64,000 nucleotides of DNA from Arthrobacter beigongshangensis (GTDB lineage: Bacteria; Bacillota; Bacilli; Bacillales_A; Planococcaceae), in the NCBI RefSeq assembly GCF_016820585.1, contig NZ_JADHDX010000001.1:496001-560000 (forward strand), written 5' to 3'. The notes beneath the pieces are model-generated. The model searched no databases. It saw nothing but the letters and a program-made list of their open reading frames with translations, and was not told where the DNA came from. Position 1 is the stretch's first letter. Each line of letters begins with the position of its first letter. Of the stretch, positions 60,196-64,000 are shown piece after piece. The translations under genes and the position numbers were made by a program.

Positions 60196-60528
60196 TTATT
60201 CATGGACATGCATGTCACTATTTTTTTTCAACTTATAGATTTCCAATTCATTTCGAGTCGTTTTTTGATACGTGAAATCCAAAATATCTTTTATTTCTGC
60301 TACTTCGCCATGCAGTTTGTGGACATCCATTGTTAAGTTTTCTAACTTGGCGTCTGTTTCTTCTTGTCTGTCAAAGATGGCGCGTGTCAGCTGTGTATTT
60401 TCATCAAGCTGTGCTTTCATGCTTTGTTGTTCAGTCTTAAATCCTTGCATTTCGGTTTTAAACTCTTGCATTTCAGTTCTCATTTCTTTAAATTCACCCA
60501 AAATTTGTTGCAAAAGCTGTTCGCTCAT
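60196..60528 (-). CDS. Coiled-coil protein of unknown function
   Basis: I do not recognise a characterised family. The 110-residue product is almost all heptad-like: LLQQILGEFKEMRTEMQEFKT, then MQGFKTEQQSMKAQLDENTQLT and KLENLTMDVHKLHGEVAEIKDIL, ending in a short basic and His-containing tail. It lacks a signal or membrane segment, so it should be cytosolic and oligomeric. ATG 60528 (read leftward) after AAAGGA; ATG 60537 is in the site. It lies antiparallel between sirA and yneF and is not part of the usual gene order. Confidence 0.7.
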   Translation of the reverse strand: MSEQLLQQILGEFKEMRTEMQEFKTEMQGFKTEQQSMKAQLDENTQLTRAIFDRQEETDAKLENLTMDVHKLHGEVAEIKDILDFTYQKTTRNELEIYKLKKNSDMHVHE

Positions 60529-60695
60529 CGCTAACATCCTTTCCTATATTTTCTTTCAGAAAAATATTTCGATATTACCAGTATATCATGAAAGGAATTT
60601 TTCATGTAGGACCATTGCCATTCACTACCGCTATACTGTATAATCCATCATGGTGGAGTACACTCGAATGATGGAAGTGAAGGAGGTAATTAACG

Positions 60696-60932
60696 ATGGG
60701 AACAATTTGGTGGATTATAATTGTCATCGTTGCGCTAGCAGCAGGTGTGGCACTTGGATTTTTCATTGCACGTCAATATATGATGAAATATTTGAAAGAT
60801 AACCCGCCGATTAATGAAGAAATGTTACGCATGATGATGATGCAAATGGGACAAAAACCGTCACAAAAGAAAATCAATCAAATGATGGCACAAATGAACA
60901 AAGCTAGTGAAAAAGGTATGAAAAAGAAATAA
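60696..60932 (+). CDS. yneF: YneF family small membrane protein (UPF0154)
   Basis: Conserved 78-residue membrane protein of unknown role. One N-terminal membrane helix ([21 protein letters not shown]) followed by the family stretch [33 protein letters not shown] and a Lys-rich end. ATG 60696 after AAGGAGG. Last gene of the conserved chromosomal order; its probable terminator at 61050-61097 runs into the integrase start. Confidence 0.94.
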   Translation: MGTIWWIIIVIVALAAGVALGFFIARQYMMKYLKDNPPINEEMLRMMMMQMGQKPSQKKINQMMAQMNKASEKGMKKK

Positions 60933-61049
60933 AAAAAACGTTGATATGATGCGGTTTGTGAGTAGTTTTGAAGTGTGGAAGTGCCGAGTAATTTATTTCT
61001 CAGCTTAACCTTTCATGTAGATTTTTATAAAACTATTTAAGCCAATATA

Positions 61050-61097
61050 AAAGATCACTTTCCTGATGATAAATTAATCAGTGGAGGTGGTCTTTTT
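61050..61097 (+). terminator. Terminator-like hairpin enclosing the integrase ribosome site
   Basis: AAAGATCACTTTCCTGAT (61050-61067) pairs with ATCAGTGGAGGTGGTCTTT (61077-61095) over about 18 pairs, including G-T pairs and one bulge, with a 9 nt loop, then TTTTT. It resembles a terminator for yneF, and the 3' arm carries the GGAGG of the recombinase gene. Confidence 0.7.
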
Positions 61098-62013
61098 GTT
61101 GTTGTTAAGCGATTTGATAGAAGAATATATCTACCATGGACAAGCGGAAAACCTAACCAAGAAGACAATTATCAATAAACGTCAAGAGTTAAAGCAATTA
61201 AAAAAGTATTTAGAGGAAAAAAGGTCAATTACAGAAATCGAATTAATCACTGTGCATGATTTACGTGCATATTACCGACAAAAACAAACGAAGGGACTGC
61301 AACCGCAAAGTATCGTTAGTATGATGAAGTCAGTCAATGCATTTTTCAATTGGTGTGTTCATGAAGATTATCTAACGGAGAATCCAATGAAAAAGGTGGA
61401 AAGACCAAAAGTGCCTAAAAAAGTATTGGAGGGCTTTACAGCAGAGGAAGTTGTAAAAATGATTGGAGTTTTTAGCTACAAGAATTATTTGGAGACAAGA
61501 AACAAAGCGATTATTGCAATGTTGGCGGATTGTGGTTTGCGAAGTATCGAAATAAGGGGGTTACTATCAGGGAATGTAAGGGATACAACAATTTTGGTAA
61601 ATGGCAAAGGGAATAAAGAAAGAAATGTATTTATCAGCCCAACTTTAAAAAAGATATTAATCCGCTACGAACGAATGAAGCAACAGTATTTTGAGGATAA
61701 AATTGTTAAGTCGGATGCCTATTTTCTGTCTTATCAAGGCGATGCACTTAGTCATCCGGGACTATACAATGCAGTAAAACTTGCTGGTGAACGTGCAGGC
61801 ATTGAAGGGAAAAGGGTATCTCCGCATACTTTTCGCCACTTTTACAGTGTTCAAACTTTAAACAGTGGAAATATTGACGTTTACAGTCTTTCTCGTTTGC
61901 TTGGGCATAGTGAAATATCGACAACGCAGAGATATCTCAGTAGTATGACGGACAGCCAGCTTAAAGATAAGGCTATTTTATCGAGTCCGTTAACGAATTT
62001 ACACAAAAAATGA
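61096..62013 (+). CDS. Tyrosine recombinase/integrase
   Basis: Site-specific recombinase of about 305 residues. N-terminal SAM-like DNA-binding domain (residues about 3-95, with SDLIEEYIYHGQAENLTKKT and MKSVNAFFNWCVHEDYLTENP). Catalytic domain is complete: Arg in CGLRSIEIRGL, Lys in NGKGNKERNV, HTFRHFYS, LLGHSEIS and the nucleophile Tyr in TQRYLSS. Start set at TTG 61096, 8 nt after GGAGG; TTG at 61099 and 61102 are alternatives. It is the first gene of the accessory region. Partner and attachment site are not known. Confidence 0.92.
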   Translation: MLLLSDLIEEYIYHGQAENLTKKTIINKRQELKQLKKYLEEKRSITEIELITVHDLRAYYRQKQTKGLQPQSIVSMMKSVNAFFNWCVHEDYLTENPMKKVERPKVPKKVLEGFTAEEVVKMIGVFSYKNYLETRNKAIIAMLADCGLRSIEIRGLLSGNVRDTTILVNGKGNKERNVFISPTLKKILIRYERMKQQYFEDKIVKSDAYFLSYQGDALSHPGLYNAVKLAGERAGIEGKRVSPHTFRHFYSVQTLNSGNIDVYSLSRLLGHSEISTTQRYLSSMTDSQLKDKAILSSPLTNLHKK

Positions 62014-62160
62014 ACAACAAAAAAGAAGGTAAGTGTCTGCAAACACGAACCTTCTCTAACTAAATATCGAATACCCACAGTATTCAACCTATCCTTACTT
62101 TATCGAAAAAAATCCGATATTGCAAGGCTTCTTAACTAATGTCATTTTTGTGGGTATTCA
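62014..62160. other. Gap after integrase: inverted repeats
   Basis: A hairpin (AGAAGGT...GTGT/ACAC...ACCTTCT, 62024-62055) may end integrase transcription, but no T-tract follows. GAATACCCACA (62069-62079) recurs inverted as TGTGGGTATTC (62149-62159), and GAATAC-CCACA-GTATTC overlaps the left copy. No coding potential seen. These repeats are candidate recombinase binding sites. Confidence 0.5.
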
Positions 62161-62480
62161 CGATGAGCAGCCGTTAAGCATCGTTAAAAAACACGTCAGG
62201 ACTTGATCCCACCACTGCATAAAAAAGGGAGATATATCACACTAATGGGTTTCCTCGTTTGCCTAGTGATGAAGGGTGAGAGCGACCTTTAACGGCTTGG
62301 GATGGAAGCATTGACTAGTTACGGCTAGTGCGATTGTATTCATGGCTAGAAGGCTTGTATGAGCTTCCTAGGCACATGTGGGGCAATGGAAACATGAGAA
62401 TACAACAGTGGAAACACTGGAACTAAACGAGGACAACAAGAAACCTCAGTCATCTCTATGACGCTGTACGTAGTTTACGC
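62161..62480. ncRNA. Candidate structured RNA or folded DNA site
   Basis: Gene-free but dense in helices: AGCCGTTAA (62169-62177) with TTAACGGCT (62289-62297) enclosing CACTA/TAGTG; ACTAG-TTACGG-CTAGT (62314-62329); TTGTATTC (62334-62341) with GAATACAA (62398-62405) enclosing CTAGAAGGCT/AGCTTCCTAG; CAGTG-GAAA-CACTG (62406-62419), a GNRA-type loop; GAGG/CCTC; GTCAT-CTCT-ATGAC (62449-62462); CGTA-GTT-TACG (62469-62479). No known RNA family is recognised and the strand is unknown. It follows the recombinase. Confidence 0.45.
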
Positions 62481-62662
62481 CTACTTTTCAAACTTTATGA
62501 TTCTATTACTACTTTCATATTGGTTGAAAAATAGGCAAAAACTTTCACAATCAATTTCCTAGTTCAAGCTGCTATTCTGCTGTGAAAGTGCAGTTCAAAG
62601 TCAAGTACAAAACACCTCATAGCAAAATAATTATTCAGCCAGTGGGGGGAATCAGATGGGGA
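62481..62662. other. A/T-rich gap with an inverted repeat
   Basis: ACTTTCACA (62541-62549) is repeated inverted as TGTGAAAGT (62581-62589), enclosing 31 bp. Otherwise I see no gene, promoter or known element here. Confidence 0.4.
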
Positions 62663-62691
62663 GAAAAATAAAAAGCCGACATAATGTCAGC
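62663..62691 (-). terminator. Intrinsic terminator of the XRE gene
   Basis: On the - strand GCTGACA-TTA-TGTCGGC is followed by a T-rich run. It overlaps the last bases of the gene. Confidence 0.75.
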
Positions 62692-62914
62692 CTTCACTTG
62701 TCAAGATCTCACTGAAATCAGTAATATCCAATGCCTTCATAACAATAGCTAGATGTTCTTTATTGATTGTTGTGCCGGTATCTCGATACATAGCACTCAA
62801 AGTATTGGGACGCATTTCAACACCGGTCTTTGATTTTATGAGCTTTAAGAGTTCTGCTTGAGTACTGACACCTTTACTTTCAGCTGCTTTTTTAAGCGTT
62901 AATTTAATACTCAT
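62687..62914 (-). CDS. Small XRE-type helix-turn-helix protein
   Basis: 75-residue DNA-binding protein of the Cro/CI type: LTLKKAAESKGVSTQAELLKLIKSKTGVEMRPNTLSAMYRD shows the helix-turn-helix, with a short C-terminal part ending LDITDFSEILTSEG. ATG 62914 (leftward) follows GGAAGTGA. It is divergent from the small ORFs at 63038-63412, and TATACC...GGTATA in the shared region is a likely operator. Probably the repressor of the accessory region; no toxin partner is evident in the window. Confidence 0.82.
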   Translation of the reverse strand: MSIKLTLKKAAESKGVSTQAELLKLIKSKTGVEMRPNTLSAMYRDTGTTINKEHLAIVMKALDITDFSEILTSEG

Positions 62915-62938
62915 ATTAGATCACTTCCTTCACTTTTG

Positions 62939-62968
62939 ATTATACGTTATATATCTGTTGACATTCAA
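62939..62968 (-). promoter_or_regulatory. Promoter of the XRE gene
   Basis: On the - strand TTGAAT (62968-62963), 18 bp, TATAAT (62944-62939). Its -35 touches the -35 of the divergent promoter. Confidence 0.65.
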
Positions 62969-62986
62969 TATATTATACCTTATAGT
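62958..62986 (+). promoter_or_regulatory. Strong promoter for the rightward small genes
   Basis: TTGACA (62958-62963), 17 bp, TATAGT (62981-62986). Confidence 0.85.
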
Positions 62987-62993
62987 CGGTATA
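62974..62993. promoter_or_regulatory. Candidate operator TATACC-N8-GGTATA
   Basis: Perfect 6-bp inverted repeat that straddles the -10 box of the rightward promoter; repression by the adjacent XRE protein is likely. Confidence 0.55.
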
Positions 62994-63037
62994 TCGGTAA
63001 GTAGTTATAACGATAAAGAGAAATGGAAGGGGTGAAG

Positions 63038-63190
63038 GTGATTAATAAAATCTACATGCCAATCAGAAACTATTTTTTCCTAGAAGATGACGAGGATTTT
63101 CATCCTTCAGATATATCCATCTTGATAGCTATGCAGGTGATTACTGTGGCTAGTCTGCTAGTCTGTTTCATTACTACAGCAGGAAATTGA
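63038..63190 (+). CDS. Small ORF with one membrane segment, 50 aa
   Basis: Not recognised. Reads MINKIYMPIRNYFFLEDDED, then HPSDISILIAMQVITVASLL and VCFITTAGN; the C-terminal half is hydrophobic enough for one membrane helix. GTG 63038 has AGGGGTG at 5 nt, and an ATG at 63056 is an alternative start. It is the first ORF after the strong promoter at 62958. Being so short it could be non-coding, but the ribosome site and the tight junction with the next gene (15 bp) support it. Confidence 0.55.
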   Translation: MINKIYMPIRNYFFLEDDEDFHPSDISILIAMQVITVASLLVCFITTAGN

Positions 63191-63205
63191 AGGGAGGTGT
63201 TTGCA

Positions 63206-63412
63206 ATGGCTAAAAGATTAACAGTAGATATTACTGAACAGCAATACAAAGAATTGGAAAATTTTGCACAAAGGCGTAATGTAACAATTGCTCAAATTCT
63301 TGGCAATTATGTTGGAGACTTAATAGGGATTGAAGAGAATGGGTCAGATGAGCGTATTTTTGCAAGACAATATTTTGATCGTACTCACTTATCTTGGATG
63401 TATCTAGAGTGA
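63206..63412 (+). CDS. Ribbon-helix-helix-like small protein
   Basis: 68 residues with a predicted strand (AKRLTVDITE) followed by two helices (QQYKELENFAQRRNVTIAQI; LGNYVGDLIG), the layout of CopG/Arc-type DNA-binding proteins, plus a C-terminal tail ending THLSWMYLE. ATG 63206 after GGGAGGTG; a GTG at 63197 overlaps that site. Second gene behind the strong promoter. It could be a plasmid- or island-type regulator or an antitoxin, but no toxin gene follows directly. Confidence 0.68.
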   Translation: MAKRLTVDITEQQYKELENFAQRRNVTIAQILGNYVGDLIGIEENGSDERIFARQYFDRTHLSWMYLE

Positions 63413-63556
63413 TTACGAGCCTTGAAAGTGTTCAACGAAAGAGGGGGATGTTGTAATAATTGGGAGGCGTTTAAATATATGGTAAAAAATGTAAGGTGTG
63501 ATAATATAATTATATCACCATGAAATAAATAAGTCAATATTTAATGAGTAAATAAT
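63413..63556. other. A/T-rich gap with imperfect palindrome
   Basis: GGTGTGATAATATAATTATA and TCACC (63496-63520) form an imperfect palindrome that could be an operator. No convincing gene here. Confidence 0.35.
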
Positions 63557-63585
63557 TTGCTTTAGCCTTTTTGGGTGTATATACT
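63557..63585 (+). promoter_or_regulatory. Promoter for the last gene
   Basis: TTGCTT (63557-63562), 17 bp, TATACT (63580-63585), about 65 bp before the ATG. Confidence 0.65.
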
Positions 63586-63651
63586 AACAATTAAGCAAAC
63601 TTCCGGAATTGCGAGTTATTGCTTCACTATAAAAAACTAGGAGGAATAAAC

Positions 63652-64000
63652 ATGACGAACACATCAATTGAAACGCCAGAAATCTACAAGGAGTACCAGG
63701 AATTTCTTCCGTCCTTCACAACTTTGATGCACAGGGTATTTACTGAACTCGTACCAGTTTACAAGTCTTACACTGAGAAAAATGGATTGATTCCAGATGA
63801 TGGTGAAACTGCTGTATATGAATTTTTGCGTAAATATAACGGGGGGAAATTCTACGATGGAAGCCCGAAAAAGTATGAAGATACGGTAATGTCGATCATT
63901 AGCAATGTTCTTATTGACTCTAAAGCTTGTCATCTCGATGAAGCATTTACAGAAAGGATATTTAAGGGGTGCAATGATCTTGGTTGGGAACCGTGGGAGG
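63652..64000 (+). CDS. Unrecognised protein, cut by the window end
   Basis: ATG 63652 follows CTAGGAGGA (63637-63645) at a good distance, and the frame is open to the last base. The visible 116 residues begin MTNTSIETPEIYKEYQEFLP and include LVPVYKSYTEKNGLIPDDGE and GGKFYDGSPKKYEDTVMSII; the composition is acidic and soluble, with no signal or membrane segment. I do not recognise the family. Being the first gene of its own promoter in an island, it may be cargo. The antisense frame 63664-63933 is a shadow. Confidence 0.75.
   Translation, partial: MTNTSIETPEIYKEYQEFLPSFTTLMHRVFTELVPVYKSYTEKNGLIPDDGETAVYEFLRKYNGGKFYDGSPKKYEDTVMSIISNVLIDSKACHLDEAFTERIFKGCNDLGWEPWE

Noticed and set aside
62161..62480. 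Group I or II intron, tmRNA or RNase P RNA
   Set aside because: The core motifs of these RNAs that I can recall are not present.
63479..63523. 14-codon ORF after GGGAGGCG
   Set aside because: Too short, weak spacing, and it overlaps an operator-like palindrome.
63664..63933. 89-codon ORF on the - strand
   Set aside because: It is antisense to the open + frame from ATG 63652, which has a promoter and a strong ribosome site.

Overview
The window is a contiguous piece of a spore-forming Bacillales chromosome, most likely a Sporosarcina-like member of the Planococcaceae. That placement is an inference from gene order, protein similarity and sporulation genes (dpaAB, spoIIIE, spoVS, cotE, sirA); no rRNA is present to confirm it. 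From 1 to about 60.9 kb the order closely follows the Bacillus subtilis proS-polC-nusA-infB ... recA ... mutSL ... lexA-tkt-yneF region, nearly all on the + strand. Only lexA and one coiled-coil ORF in this stretch are on the - strand.

Layout. 1-13.1 kb: end of proS, polC, then the rimP-nusA-rnpM-ylxQ-infB-ylxP-rbfA-truB-ribF translation cluster. 13.3-25.7 kb: rpsO, pnp, an M16 peptidase, ymxH, dipicolinate synthase dpaAB, asd, dapA, rnjB and spoIIIE. 26-35 kb: a HutC-type GntR regulator, a BmpA lipoprotein and nucleoside-type ABC transporter genes, an M16 peptidase pair and an SDR. 35.4-46.6 kb: ymfK-like gene, rodZ, pgsA, cinA, SOS-controlled recA, rny, ymdB, spoVS, miaB, ricA and cotE. 46.7-60.9 kb: mutS, mutL, a hydrolase, miaA, hfq, a PLP enzyme, the lexA/yneA divergent SOS region, yneB, ynzC, tkt, sirA-like and yneF. 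Several genes that sit inside this order in B. subtilis are absent (dapG, tepA, ymfJ, pbpX, tdh-kbl, hflX, glnRA).

From about 61.05 kb to the right edge the character changes to an AT-rich accessory region: a tyrosine recombinase, a ~670 bp stretch without genes but rich in helices, a divergent XRE-repressor control region, three small or unrecognised ORFs, and a gene cut by the window end.

Two layers are not explained by the genes. First, a family of about a dozen intergenic repeats (about 40-260 bp) is scattered from 0.98 to 59.5 kb. They share the ends GCCTCCGGCGGATGTCAC and CAATTACGCC-GGCGTAATTG, occur in both orientations, and show compensatory changes in several stems, so a folded RNA or DNA form seems to be maintained. 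Second, the gene-free stretch beside the recombinase (about 62.16-62.48 kb) looks like an uncharacterised structured RNA or a folded recombination/replication site. Other points: a cotE gene that appears to start at CTG, a recombinase ribosome site buried in a terminator-like hairpin, and a leader terminator ahead of rimP-nusA that fits NusA autoregulation.
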